This document shows positions 1-7,253 of a stretch of DNA of 47,120 bases, piece after piece. The notes under the pieces are model-generated. The model saw only the letters and a program-made list of their open reading frames with translations, was not told where the DNA came from and made no database searches. Source of the stretch: a virus. Position 1 is the first letter of the stretch. Every line of letters starts with the position of its first letter. Location: positions 1-47,120 of the IMG/VR virus record IMGVR_UViG_3300042010_000067. One strand, given 5' to 3'. Position numbers and translations under genes: made by a program.

Positions 1-127
1 CTTTGTTTTTGATCGTAGGACGGGGGCAGTTTTGCAATTGTAAAAGCCGGCCCGCCCACCGGCCAGTGCGCAGAGCGCCACAGAAGGCCGCTGTGCCGCG
101 CATACGTCCGTCGCTGCTAGAACCCGA
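1..127. repeat. Terminal direct repeat, left copy (assembly overlap)
   Basis: These 127 bases are identical to 46994-47120. The repeat lies within the polymerase exonuclease gene, and reading across the join restores one open frame, so it is best explained as the overlap left when a circular contig is written linearly. A length of 127 equals a common maximum assembly k-mer. It is not likely to be a true terminal repeat of the virion DNA. Confidence 0.93.
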
Positions 128-1021
128 TATAACCCGTTTGTACTTCGACACACTGGTACGAGACGCTTCTACACGCACCATTAAAAGCTCTTTGAGTTCG
201 AACGGCATGTCGACATCCGCCAAGGTCTTTTCAATGGTTGAACCTTTCAAGTCCGCGAGCGCAATGCCGTACTCCTCAAGGATGTGCTCAAGCATCCGAT
301 CGCGCTGGTTGGCACTGGTCACCGCACCTGCAGTCATATCGTGCGCTTGCTTAGCCAACTGCTTTTGCGCTCTCTCGCTGGCGCGGATCGCCGCATGCGC
401 CAGGTCGATGTCAAGCATTACACCACGCTCGTTAATCTTCTGGTCTAAACACCATAGGTCGCGCTCAAAACCGCGGTAATTCCAACGCGGCAGCTTCTTG
501 TAGATCTCGCGCATGGCCTCAATATCGAGACGCCCGTACTCGCGAAAGGCTTCCCACTCGACAGGATGCGTTTCGCGAGTAGCGCGCCGGAGGATCTGAT
601 TCTTTGGCCGCGGCTTGCAGAACAACTGGATCAGCGCCTTGCCGGCCTTGTCTTTCGCCTTGTCCTTCGCTATCCCGAGGATATCCCCAAGCTTCTCCAA
701 AGCGCCTGGCAATGAATGCGCCATAGCGCAGACCATCGTATCGAACGTCTCTTCCACTGGTATCGTAAAGCCGATCGCGTGGGTCATAACGGTGCGATCG
801 AAAGCGCTGTTCTGGATCACTTTCTCGTAAGAAGGGTCGGCCAGTAGCGCTAAGAGATCCGACACGTCTTCATCCCCATCCCGGATAATCACAGGCCCAT
901 CGCCGACCGCCCACTGCCACATGATTATCTCGGCGCCTTCTGCGTAACGGTGCGTACCGTTATTGATGGGCGTTTCGGAGAACGTTTCCGTGTCTAGGAA
1001 AATGCATTTATCTAGGTTCAT
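1..1021 (-). CDS. DNA polymerase I-like protein, N-terminal 3'-5' exonuclease part (start of gene, continues at 46993)
   Basis: This is the first part of a 357-residue protein that runs off the left edge and continues at 46993 down to its stop at 46941. It carries the three DnaQ-type proofreading motifs: Exo I with D10 and E12 in LDTET, Exo II N71-D75 in NSAFD, and Exo III Y162-D166 in YARLD. The end of the protein ([17 protein letters not shown]) matches the linker that leads into the polymerase domain of phage family A polymerases, but the frame stops before the polymerase motifs, which follow in another frame at 46944. The start codon overlaps the stop of the upstream gene by ATGA. It should act in replication with the two downstream pieces. 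Confidence 0.9.
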   Translation of the reverse strand, partial: MNLDKCIFLDTETFSETPINNGTHRYAEGAEIIMWQWAVGDGPVIIRDGDEDVSDLLALLADPSYEKVIQNSAFDRTVMTHAIGFTIPVEETFDTMVCAMAHSLPGALEKLGDILGIAKDKAKDKAGKALIQLFCKPRPKNQILRRATRETHPVEWEAFREYGRLDIEAMREIYKKLPRWNYRGFERDLWCLDQKINERGVMLDIDLAHAAIRASERAQKQLAKQAHDMTAGAVTSANQRDRMLEHILEEYGIALADLKGSTIEKTLADVDMPFELKELLMVRVEASRTSVSKYKRVISGSSSDGRMRGTAAFCGALRTGRWAGRLLQLQNCPRPTIKNK

Positions 1022-1368
1022 TTGCTGATCACTATCTCCATGGCTTTGATTTCCCGGTTGAGAATCACCAGCGCCTCGGCCTGCTTCTTGCGCTCCTTAT
1101 CCGGGTTTCTCGGATCTACCACGAACTCTGCAATTTCCCGGCGACGCTTGCGCATTTCCTTGGTCATTGCTCGCAGTACCGGCAGATGCGGTTTTAGCGT
1201 TCTGTACATGTGCAGCTTGTTGGTGCGCTTCAGCGATACGCCAGCCTTGCGAAGACGATAACCAACGGTCTGCTGGCTGCATCCAAGGCGATTTGCAATC
1301 TGCTGTTCCGTCATCATCTGATCGAGGTAAAGCTCGACGATGGTTTCTGTTGCGATTGGGAGGGTCAT
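1018..1368 (-). CDS. Small helix-turn-helix protein
   Basis: A protein of 116 residues. Residues about 20-45 (MTEQQIANRLGCSQQTVGYRL) form a helix-turn-helix like those of sigma-region-4 or resolvase-type DNA-binding domains. The second half is rich in Lys and Arg and likely helical. Its start overlaps the preceding gene by ATGA and its stop overlaps the polymerase start the same way, so it is cotranslated just before the polymerase. It may be a transcription regulator or a DNA-binding accessory factor; the exact role is unknown. Confidence 0.75.
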   Translation of the reverse strand: MTLPIATETIVELYLDQMMTEQQIANRLGCSQQTVGYRLRKAGVSLKRTNKLHMYRTLKPHLPVLRAMTKEMRKRRREIAEFVVDPRNPDKERKKQAEALVILNREIKAMEIVISK

Positions 1369-1994
1369 TTCCGCTCACCATTCAGCGCAGCGGTGGCGTC
1401 GAGGCAGGCGTTCCATGCGATATTTCCGTACCACTCTGCATCGGTGCCCTCAAACGAGCGGTTGATATCTGGCTTGCGCTCAGGCAGCACCACTGCGCCC
1501 GGCGCTGGCGGGGTGGTGAACAGCTTCGTACCAATCGGAACCTCATCAGCTTTGAATGCGGCCATTGTGAACCCTGACGTTCCAGGCATTGACCCAACTT
1601 CTCCAACCGGCTCACCCCTGGCACTCTCCAGCTCAGCAACCCGAGCCTGTAGCTGGGCGATGGTGGATTGCAGGGCGGCAAGTTCGGGCGAGCAGCGCTT
1701 ATCTTCCGGGGTGCGAATTTTGGAAAACTCGGCGAGTTGCCTTTGTACGATTGGCGATGCCAGTAACTCTTCAGCCTTGGCGTACATTTTACCGTCTTGC
1801 GTCACGTAAAACGGTGCAGGCTGGCACTCGACGACAGGGGCATCCAGCATCGTCGAAAGTTGCTTGATAAAGAACTCGGCATCGCCCTTTGAAAAGGTTG
1901 GTTGTTTACCGTGCTCGATGGAGAACTTGAAAGTTTCCATAAGTACGGTTAGCGCGTCCCGCGACACGCCGTCAATCCTTGGGTTATTGGTCAT
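1365..1994 (-). CDS. Early phage protein with central coiled coil
   Basis: This protein has 209 residues. A heptad-rich segment (about residues 105-125, LAALQSTIAQLQARVAELE) predicts a coiled coil. Near the C-terminus, PIGTKLFTTPP and AWNACLDA resemble short motifs that recur in variable early proteins of many siphoviruses, which are often assembled from exchangeable modules. It sits in an ATGA-overlap chain on both sides. No enzymatic motif is visible and the function is unknown. Confidence 0.75.
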   Translation of the reverse strand: MTNNPRIDGVSRDALTVLMETFKFSIEHGKQPTFSKGDAEFFIKQLSTMLDAPVVECQPAPFYVTQDGKMYAKAEELLASPIVQRQLAEFSKIRTPEDKRCSPELAALQSTIAQLQARVAELESARGEPVGEVGSMPGTSGFTMAAFKADEVPIGTKLFTTPPAPGAVVLPERKPDINRSFEGTDAEWYGNIAWNACLDATAALNGERK

Positions 1995-2125
1995 GGTTCG
2001 ATCCTTATCAGAATGTCGCGGGCTGGCTCAGCAAATTTTGTGGTGCCGATCGTAAGCCTTGAAGCCAAGCGCCGAGCGATCCGCTTGTAAATGAAGACGG
2101 GCAGGATTTGCAGCCAACTACGCAT
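1991..2125 (-). CDS. Small basic protein, unknown
   Basis: An open frame of 44 residues (MRSWLQILPVF...). It fills the gap between two well supported genes and overlaps the next gene by ATGA. AGGAA lies about 6 bases before the second of two adjacent ATG codons, which is why 2125 rather than 2128 is chosen. A hydrophobic N-terminus (WLQILPVFIY) is followed by a basic stretch, so it may be membrane-associated. Function unknown. Confidence 0.55.
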   Translation of the reverse strand: MRSWLQILPVFIYKRIARRLASRLTIGTTKFAEPARDILIRIEP

Positions 2126-2321
2126 CATGACTTCCTACCTCGGGTTTGGGGTTGACGTTCGCCAGAACAATAACTGCGTCAAACAGCCTGGCCTTTGCGG
2201 CACTTTTGGCATTCTCGACGCGTGCCTTGTCAGCGCTGCGGGCCGGTGTTCTACAGCAAACTACGGTGGCGCGCTCGAATGCATCAATCAGGCCGAGTAG
2301 CCTTGGTGGTATGCGGGTCAT
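2118..2321 (-). CDS. Small unknown protein
   Basis: A protein of 67 residues, mostly helical by composition and rich in Ala and Arg. It overlaps the preceding gene by ATGA (2318-2321) and the following small gene by 8 bases. I recognise no family. The tight packing within the early unit is the main support. Confidence 0.6.
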   Translation of the reverse strand: MTRIPPRLLGLIDAFERATVVCCRTPARSADKARVENAKSAAKARLFDAVIVLANVNPKPEVGSHDA

Positions 2322-2785
2322 TTGGATTTGCCCCCCTCATAGCCACAGTCGCATGGCCCGAGTAGTTCTGGTACGCCACGATTGTTGGTGGCGCAGTCAG
2401 AATAGTGACGCTCGGGTTTGGGGTTGAGGGCGGCGCGGATCGACTTCGAAAGCTTCGCTGTAGGGTTGAGCGCTGCCAGTGTTTGTTCGAGCAATTTGCG
2501 CAGTTGCTGATTGTCGGCGGACAGGTCCGCAATGAGCTGCTCGGCGGCGGCAAGTTTCCTGACAATCTGCTCGGCGCAATCCATAGGCGACTCGCCGGTT
2601 TGCCCGAGTCGCTCAGTGCTGTAGCCGACAATAGCTGAAAGATCGTCGAACGACTTACTGACTCCTTTCGCGTAAGCCTCAGCCGTATCGGCGCGCAGGC
2701 GTTGGGCGTCTAGCTGCTTCTGTAGTTCCAGACGATCACGCTCAGATCCTTCTGCAATCAGTTTCATTTCTTGTAATCGAGTCAT
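2318..2785 (-). CDS. Coiled-coil early protein
   Basis: A protein of 155 residues starting MTRLQEMKLIAEGSE. Two coiled-coil stretches are visible, at about residues 8-45 and 75-110 (AEQLIADLSADNQQLRKLL). The C-terminus has two Cys pairs (DCATNN and CDCGYEGG), perhaps a metal site. The start at 2785 overlaps the stop of the 25-residue gene upstream by ATGA; a start 12 bases further up (2797) would overlap that gene more. It resembles variable Ea-type early phage proteins; the role is unknown. Confidence 0.65.
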   Translation of the reverse strand: MTRLQEMKLIAEGSERDRLELQKQLDAQRLRADTAEAYAKGVSKSFDDLSAIVGYSTERLGQTGESPMDCAEQIVRKLAAAEQLIADLSADNQQLRKLLEQTLAALNPTAKLSKSIRAALNPKPERHYSDCATNNRGVPELLGPCDCGYEGGKSK

Positions 2786-2859
2786 GACATGCACCATTGA
2801 ATAAGTTGCGGAAGGCCGTTGCAGGCCAGGGCGATAAGGCAGGCGTAGTAGGTGGTCAT
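2782..2859 (-). CDS. Microprotein, 25 residues, hydrophobic
   Basis: An open frame beginning MTTYYACLIALACNG and ending QWCMS. It overlaps both neighbours by ATGA. The centre is hydrophobic enough for a short membrane segment and has three Cys. The start is placed on the overlap with the upstream microprotein. The chain of ATGA overlaps supports translation; no homology is claimed. Confidence 0.4.
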   Translation of the reverse strand: MTTYYACLIALACNGLPQLIQWCMS

Positions 2860-2924
2860 ATCAGCCACCACGACAGCGGAAGCCAGAAGCAAACCAGGCA
2901 GAAGACAATGCATTTCGTGATCAT
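2856..2924 (-). CDS. Microprotein, 22 residues, single membrane segment
   Basis: The protein starts MITKCIVFCLVCFWLPLS and ends WWLI, essentially one transmembrane helix with a short basic N-terminus. Start and stop both overlap neighbouring genes by ATGA. It may be a small inner-membrane peptide acting on host physiology. The evidence is only gene packing and hydrophobicity. Confidence 0.4.
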   Translation of the reverse strand: MITKCIVFCLVCFWLPLSWWLI

Positions 2925-3073
2925 GTCTGCTTCTCCTGCCGTGCGCGGTACGCCTTGTTCCAGCCGTCAATCCAGCGCTTGACCGAAAACGAACACTTCT
3001 TGGCGTCAAACGGGTTTTCTTCACGTTTCAGGCCGCGCAGGAATGCTTCATAGCCCTGTTCAAATGCTGTCAT
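2921..3073 (-). CDS. Rmf-like protein (ribosome modulation factor family)
   Basis: A protein of 50 residues. The pattern A-x3-GY-x-A-x3-G near the N-terminus (AFEQGYEAFLRG) and W-x2-GW-x2-A near the C-terminus (RWIDGWNKA) is the signature of the Rmf family. Bacterial Rmf dimerises 70S ribosomes into inactive 100S particles in stationary phase; phage and plasmid relatives are known but mostly uncharacterised. The usual Cys-Pro in the middle is Asn-Pro here. It is an early gene in an ATGA-overlap chain. It may tune host translation; that role is inference. Confidence 0.65.
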   Translation of the reverse strand: MTAFEQGYEAFLRGLKREENPFDAKKCSFSVKRWIDGWNKAYRARQEKQT

Positions 3074-3222
3074 TGGATCACCTCAATAATTACGGGGCAG
3101 TAAGGAGTGGCGAACTCTTCGCCGTACAGATACGCCTGATCACCTTCGGGAACGCGCCACGGGTTCACCCAGTCGATAAATCCGCGCGGCAAAAGAATGG
3201 GGGTCAAGATGTGGTAGCGCAT
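3070..3222 (-). CDS. Small unknown protein
   Basis: A protein of 50 residues (MRYHILTPILLPRGFIDW...). The start lies 11 bases after the stop of the 38-residue gene upstream, and the stop overlaps the Rmf-like gene by ATGA. It is rich in aromatic and Pro residues. I recognise no family. Confidence 0.55.
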   Translation of the reverse strand: MRYHILTPILLPRGFIDWVNPWRVPEGDQAYLYGEEFATPYCPVIIEVIQ

Positions 3223-3233
3223 GGCGTTGAGCC

Positions 3234-3350
3234 CTACTTGATGAACGGATAACGGGATTTATAGAACCTGGCCGCATGGAGCGCGGCGGCTGGTTTGTAC
3301 CCCTTGGCGCGGAGCTTCTTGTAGCACTGGACGCTGAATGTGATGTTCAT
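3234..3350 (-). CDS. Small basic protein
   Basis: A protein of 38 residues (MNITFSVQCYKKLRAKGY...). The ATG follows the stop of the gene upstream by one base (TGA-A-ATG), which suggests coupled translation. It is strongly basic with several Tyr and Phe residues, so nucleic-acid contact is possible. Function unknown. Confidence 0.5.
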   Translation of the reverse strand: MNITFSVQCYKKLRAKGYKPAAALHAARFYKSRYPFIK

Positions 3351-3351
3351 T

Positions 3352-3555
3352 TCAGTTCCCCGGCAGAATGAGATAAGTTCTGGTTGGCATGTCGGGTCGC
3401 TTATTCTGAACCCATCCGTCCGGTCGAGGCTCACACTTTTCGCCAACGTGAATGTCTTCCGCTTCTAGCAGACATTGTTCGCTGCAGCACCGGTAAACGA
3501 CCTGCAAGTCTTGGCGCTGCGTTTTCAAGAATTCGATAAGCTCTGCTACGTTCAT
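3352..3555 (-). CDS. Conserved small phage protein
   Basis: A protein of 67 residues starting MNVAELIEFLKTQRQDL, with the leader AGGGAGAAGGGAA directly before the ATG. The patterns QDLQVVYR, EDIHV and DGWVQNKRPD followed by LPGN are typical of a small protein seen in many siphoviruses. It is the first gene after promoter 3591-3619. An upstream ATG at 3591 would lie inside the promoter and was not used. Confidence 0.7.
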   Translation of the reverse strand: MNVAELIEFLKTQRQDLQVVYRCCSEQCLLEAEDIHVGEKCEPRPDGWVQNKRPDMPTRTYLILPGN

Positions 3556-3590
3556 TTCCCTTCTCCCTACTGTTTGGTTTCGATAAGCCA

Positions 3591-3619
3591 ACTGTACAAC
3601 GTGTTACTTGTGTTGTCTT
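3591..3619 (-). promoter_or_regulatory. Leftward promoter candidate
   Basis: On the minus strand AAGACA (3614-3619) and TACAGT (3591-3596) are spaced by 17 bases, a sigma70-like pair. The spacer holds ACAAG at the same place as in the promoters near 9.8 and 12.05 kb. Downstream, the 15-base sequence at 3570-3584 is repeated exactly after the 12.05 kb promoter. A terminator lies just upstream, so this promoter restarts transcription. Confidence 0.6.
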
Positions 3620-3642
3620 GCGTATCCCGACGAGCGGTCAAC

Positions 3643-3665
3643 AAAAAGCCCGACGAGAGCCGGGC
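3643..3665 (-). terminator. Rho-independent terminator, leftward
   Basis: On the minus strand GCCCG and CGGGC form a 5-bp stem around an 8-base loop, followed by TTTTT. It lies after the 97-residue gene (3687-3980) and before promoter 3591-3619. Confidence 0.7.
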
Positions 3666-3686
3666 CTTCTGGTGTTGCTTTTGCGG

Positions 3687-3980
3687 TTAGGCCCGATTGC
3701 AGAGCGGCTTTTCAGCAGCTCCCTTGTTGCCTTTCGCTACCTCGCCGATCTCGAAATCCGGACGGTTCATAACCGGTACGTCGGAAAGCACTTCCAATCG
3801 ATTGACGTCGAACCAAGACTGTTCGCCCAGTTTGCCGTCGGCCTGGAGACCTGGGTTGATGATCGCCTGGATACAACCGTAGAGGTCGAAGCAGACCGAA
3901 GTCACTACGCCGGTAAAGCCGGATACGCGATCGCGCACTCGAAGGCCGAGAAGGTTTAAGTGTACTTGAGGCTGAGACAT
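3687..3980 (-). CDS. Conserved phage protein, unknown
   Basis: A protein of 97 residues starting MSQPQVHLNLLGLRVRD. GGAG lies 7 bases before this ATG; upstream ATGs lack such a site and would run through the hairpin at 3999-4016. The pattern GFTGVVTS...DLYGC and a later WFDVNRL recur in a small phage family that looks like a single beta-barrel domain. It follows the SSB gene and is the last gene before a terminator. Function unknown. Confidence 0.75.
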   Translation of the reverse strand: MSQPQVHLNLLGLRVRDRVSGFTGVVTSVCFDLYGCIQAIINPGLQADGKLGEQSWFDVNRLEVLSDVPVMNRPDFEIGEVAKGNKGAAEKPLCNRA

Positions 3981-3998
3981 ATCTTTCTCCTTGAGGCT

Positions 3999-4016
3999 GC
4001 CCGGCTTTCGCCGGGC
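3999..4016 (-). promoter_or_regulatory. Perfect hairpin with GAAA tetraloop
   Basis: On the minus strand GCCCGGC and GCCGGGC form a perfect 7-bp stem closed by a GAAA loop. No T run follows, so it is not a standard terminator. It sits in the 43-base gap between the SSB gene and the next gene, 19 bases before that gene's start, and could set mRNA stability or processing. Confidence 0.55.
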
Positions 4017-4023
4017 GGTTGAT

Positions 4024-4572
4024 TTAGGCCAGGTCGTCCGCGTCTGCGCCATCTGCGATTTCTTCGAAGTCGCTGGCGTCTGCCGAGGTGCCGCCACCGG
4101 AGAACGCTTCGCCGTCCTTGACGAACTGGATGCCTTGAAGCTGTGCGTTAACGCGTTTGCCGTACTTGTTCTCCTGCGCCCATACGTCGATGATCACGTT
4201 GACATACGAACCCGAGTACGGTTTGCCGTCTGCGGCTACCAGCGGGCTACGGTCGCGGTCCACCACCGTAGGTCGCACAGTGTTGTAGGCGTTGAAGTAC
4301 AGGTTACCTTCGTAGCCAGCCAGGGAAGCTTTGCTGTCACCGTTGTGTGTCAGCAGCTTGTCGCCTGCCTTGAGTTCCTTCTTAACAGCCGGCCACTTGT
4401 CGCCCCACTTGGCTTTCCCTACCTGGTCGATCACCGCATCGAGCCCGGCGATACCTGGATGGTCGGGAGCGAACAGGAAAGCAGCGCTGAACTGCAGCGA
4501 ACCGCTTTCAGAAGCCTTCGGTTCGAAGATGTTCGGGAAGGAAATGCGGGCGTTTGCGAAAGTATGTTTCAT
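4024..4572 (-). CDS. Single-stranded DNA-binding protein, DUF2815 family
   Basis: A protein of 182 residues. The start (MKHTFANARISFPNIFEP), the FSAAFLF segment, SYVNVIIDVWAQENKYGKRVNAQL and the length match DUF2815, the family of the Enc34 phage SSB, an OB-fold protein. The C-terminus is acidic (ASDFEEIADGADADDLA), as in many SSBs, where the tail recruits replication partners. It is encoded just after the DUF2800 nuclease, its usual neighbour, and is expected to coat ssDNA during phage replication. Confidence 0.88.
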   Translation of the reverse strand: MKHTFANARISFPNIFEPKASESGSLQFSAAFLFAPDHPGIAGLDAVIDQVGKAKWGDKWPAVKKELKAGDKLLTHNGDSKASLAGYEGNLYFNAYNTVRPTVVDRDRSPLVAADGKPYSGSYVNVIIDVWAQENKYGKRVNAQLQGIQFVKDGEAFSGGGTSADASDFEEIADGADADDLA

Positions 4573-4609
4573 GGTAAATCCTCAGTATATGTCGTTGGTA
4601 TTTCAGTGG

Positions 4610-6163
4610 TTAAACGAGATCGTCGAAGTTATCTTCGGCGACAGATTCTTGCTCTACTGCTACCAGTGCTTCGACGATCATCGACGCACCGCTTTGGAAC
4701 TCTTCTACTTCCGCTGGCAGCTCTTCGAACTGCTCGGCAATCGCCATGCTCAAAGCGGGACGCTTATCGCTGGCCGGCGCTACGGATGGCTTGCCGTCAC
4801 TACGTCCAATCAATGGCTGCAGCTTGTTCCACTTGCGCGGGTTGGCTTCCTTCAATACCTTCTCGGCCGTTGTGGGGCTGATCAGCTTGAAGTCGTACAT
4901 TTGGTCGACCTTTAACCGCATCGCCTTCAGCGCGGCTTCGGCTTCCTCCTCGTTGGTCCAGCTGCGCGCGCCCTGCCGACCTTCAACCAGCTTGTAGCGG
5001 GCATCGGTGAACTTGCCGGCCAGTAGGCGGCGCTCAACTTCAGCGCGTACCGCTTTGGCGAAGCCTTCGATCATGTCGGCCGCGTCCATCAGCGTGGCCA
5101 ACCGCTCATCGTCAGCCGTGGCTACCGCTTCGGTTGCCGCTTCCAGCGATGGCCGAATGCTTGGCTTTTTGACGGTGAAGTGCTTCACGTCTTCATCCGA
5201 CATGTAGCTATCTACTGCCGAAGGCTTAACGCCAAACGACTGGGCGAGCAACTTCTCGGCTTGCTCGATTGATACTTGAACGAAACCCTTATCCAGATCC
5301 ACGAATTCGCCCACAATTAGCTCCATGGTGTGATCGGTACGCTCGTTGCATGTCGCAGCGCGCTTACAGAACTTGCACTGCTTCTCGCCGGGCGTGGCCG
5401 GCAGCTCATCGCCTTTAGTGAAAGCGATTCGCTTTGACGCTTGGCGAATCAGTTCGATACGCGCATCGAGTTCGGTTCTGGTCAGGACGTGCTCGTCAAA
5501 GTGCTGCAAGCGCGGCTGCAGGATGTGTAGATGGATCTCTTCCACTTCGCCCAAGAAGTCGAACTCCTGCAAACCGGCGTCGGTATACATTTCCTGCTGT
5601 TCGTTGTCTTTTGCGAAGACCTGGACGCCCATTCCCCACTTAAGATCAATCGAGTGCGCAACGCTTCCCTTGATGATCCAAACGTCTGTGGTGCCGGTAG
5701 CTGGTTCTACTTCGTGAGCGCCATAAATGTTTCCGTTATCGAAGTCGACGTACTGGCCTGCGTCAGTCAGGAAGCAAACGGCGCCCGTTTCCCTGTTCCA
5801 ATACTCGCCAGTTATATGCGCAATGCTAAGCTTCTGTTCGGTGTAGATCGTGGCGCCATCGGCGACAGCGCGCACATAGTCCAGGGCTTTCTGCATCGGG
5901 CCGATCATGTCCAAGCCGACCGGGTATTGACCGGAGGTATGGAACTCGGTTACGCCGTCCTGTACCCGGATGTGCAGACCTTGAAAGTCTTTGGCATCCT
6001 TGTTTTCGAGCAGGCATTGTTCCATGAGGAAATGTGCTGCGGTTCCTTCGTCCGCAAAGCTGCTCGACTGGTCGGGCAACCCGCGTTCCCGATGCGGCTT
6101 AGCCAAACAGCGAATTGCAGCTGGCATACCGCTAGGACTTAAGAGTGCATGTGCGCCCATCAC
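4610..6163 (-). CDS. DUF2800 protein, Cas4/RecB-like PD-(D/E)XK nuclease
   Basis: A protein of 517 residues. The N-terminus LSPSGMPAAIRCLAKPHRERG, a following ADEGTAAHFLMEQCL, and IDLKWGMGVQVFAKDNEQQ (the D-x-K core and the N-Q motif) match DUF2800, a RecB/Cas4-like nuclease family. A Cys cluster CKFCKRAATC at about residues 262-271 resembles the iron-sulfur site of Cas4/AddB enzymes. A C-terminal extension of about 200 residues follows. It is the usual partner of DUF2815 SSB and the polymerase and probably processes DNA ends during replication or recombination. The start ATGATG overlaps the upstream gene by ATGA. Confidence 0.85.
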   Translation of the reverse strand: MMGAHALLSPSGMPAAIRCLAKPHRERGLPDQSSSFADEGTAAHFLMEQCLLENKDAKDFQGLHIRVQDGVTEFHTSGQYPVGLDMIGPMQKALDYVRAVADGATIYTEQKLSIAHITGEYWNRETGAVCFLTDAGQYVDFDNGNIYGAHEVEPATGTTDVWIIKGSVAHSIDLKWGMGVQVFAKDNEQQEMYTDAGLQEFDFLGEVEEIHLHILQPRLQHFDEHVLTRTELDARIELIRQASKRIAFTKGDELPATPGEKQCKFCKRAATCNERTDHTMELIVGEFVDLDKGFVQVSIEQAEKLLAQSFGVKPSAVDSYMSDEDVKHFTVKKPSIRPSLEAATEAVATADDERLATLMDAADMIEGFAKAVRAEVERRLLAGKFTDARYKLVEGRQGARSWTNEEEAEAALKAMRLKVDQMYDFKLISPTTAEKVLKEANPRKWNKLQPLIGRSDGKPSVAPASDKRPALSMAIAEQFEELPAEVEEFQSGASMIVEALVAVEQESVAEDNFDDLV

Positions 6164-6396
6164 TCATTCTCCAATACGACTTCGCCGTAAAAGGGTTTGA
6201 ACTTGCAGATGTCCCTATTTGCTGCATACTGACCAAATCGCATAAGAGAATCTGGTGCAGCAGCAACGCAAGTCCCGGATGTTGGAGAATCAAATAACAC
6301 TACAGAACCCGCCGATCCTTGCATTAAAACCGGGAAGCGAATCTTAGGTGTTATTGCTCCTGGCTCCCGTACAGTCGCTTTCGCGCCCATTTTCAT
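6160..6396 (-). CDS. Small unknown protein upstream of DUF2800
   Basis: A protein of 78 residues (MKMGAKATVREPGAITP...). GGAGG lies 8 bases before the ATG at 6396, and the stop overlaps the DUF2800 start by ATGA, so the two are coupled. I recognise no domain. Position suggests a replication or recombination accessory role. Confidence 0.65.
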   Translation of the reverse strand: MKMGAKATVREPGAITPKIRFPVLMQGSAGSVVLFDSPTSGTCVAAAPDSLMRFGQYAANRDICKFKPFYGEVVLENE

Positions 6397-6399
6397 AAA

Positions 6400-6840
6400 T
6401 TATTCCTCCAGTGCCTGCAGGTCGGCGTAAACGGCTTCCAGCTTTGCCTGGTCGTTCACGGTGCTGAAGTCGTCTTCTTTGTCGAGTAGCACTTTCAGGT
6501 TCGCGATACCGTGCTTGGCGTTGAGCGCCTTGATCGCTTCACGCTGCGTCGGGGCCAGCTTAAGCACCAATGCGCGCACGGTTTCGTAAGGAACAGGGGT
6601 CGAATCTGGCGCTTGATCTTCTGGCGCGTCGTTGTTCTCGTCAGGCTGAACCTTTGGCTGTTCTTTTTTCTTGACTGGTTCGGCAGTCAGAAGATCGGTT
6701 ACGGTTTTCACATCTTCCTTGGCGATCTTCGCTTCCTTAGTAGGCGTACGCCCGGCCAGGGAAAGTGTCAGCAGCTTGACGGCTTCGGTGTTTGCGAGCA
6801 GCGCTTCGGTATGGGCTTGGATCAGGGCTTCGATCGACAT
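6400..6840 (-). CDS. Early protein with Lys/Pro-rich linker
   Basis: A protein of 146 residues starting MSIEALIQAHTEALLAN. AAGGAA lies about 7 bases before this ATG, while an ATG at 6894 would fall inside promoter 6876-6904. A helical N-terminal part, a charged linker of about 45 residues with many Lys, Glu and Pro, and a C-terminal helical part (APTQREAIKALNAKHG) suggest two small domains joined flexibly. It is the first gene after the promoter and precedes DUF2800 and SSB. Function unknown. Confidence 0.75.
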   Translation of the reverse strand: MSIEALIQAHTEALLANTEAVKLLTLSLAGRTPTKEAKIAKEDVKTVTDLLTAEPVKKKEQPKVQPDENNDAPEDQAPDSTPVPYETVRALVLKLAPTQREAIKALNAKHGIANLKVLLDKEDDFSTVNDQAKLEAVYADLQALEE

Positions 6841-6875
6841 GTTGCAAGTTCCTTTTCGGTTAAGGTGTGCCGCAG

Positions 6876-6904
6876 ATGGTAGAGAGCGGCACAAGGTATG
6901 TCAA
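6876..6904 (-). promoter_or_regulatory. Leftward promoter for nuclease-SSB genes
   Basis: On the minus strand a perfect TTGACA (6899-6904) is followed after 17 bases by TACCAT (6876-6881). It lies in the gap between the gene ending at 6930 and the start at 6840. This is the best sigma70-like promoter in the leftward unit and would drive the nuclease and SSB genes. Confidence 0.7.
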
Positions 6905-6929
6905 GTGGATTAATTGCTATTGCTTGTAG

Positions 6930-7253
6930 CTATTTACCGAGTGCCTCAGTGATGGCGTCTTGGGCTTTCATCCGTTCGATCATGATGCTGGATGGCGCCA
7001 TTTCTCCCGCCATAACTTGGCGCGCTGCTTCTTCCAGTTCCTGCAACGCTTTAAGCAGGAGAGGGGCAGCTTTTATTAATCGGGCGTTAGCAGCGCGCTC
7101 TTCTTTTGCTTCAGTAGATTCGCCGTAGGGCCGAAGCGCTAGACCCTCATAAGGCTCGTGATGAAGAACGTCACGTTTCAGTTCGCGGTTACGCAGGCCG
7201 AGGTAGCGGTTGTTCCAGTGCCAAGGGCCGGGTGTTCCTTTAAATTCGTTCAC
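6930..7253 (-). CDS. Conserved phage protein with TPGPW and NARLIKAAP motifs
   Basis: A protein of 107 residues. The N-terminal GTPGPWHWNNRY and the central AANARLIKAAPLLLKALQELEEA are hallmarks of a small protein found in very many phages of Gram-negative hosts. The second half is helical. The start overlaps the zinc-ribbon gene upstream by ATGA. Its biochemical role is not known to me. Confidence 0.8.
   Translation of the reverse strand: MNEFKGTPGPWHWNNRYLGLRNRELKRDVLHHEPYEGLALRPYGESTEAKEERAANARLIKAAPLLLKALQELEEAARQVMAGEMAPSSIMIERMKAQDAITEALGK

Noticed and set aside
3991-4881. Open frame of 296 codons on the plus strand
   Set aside because: It is antisense to the SSB and DUF2800 genes, both of which have recognisable families.
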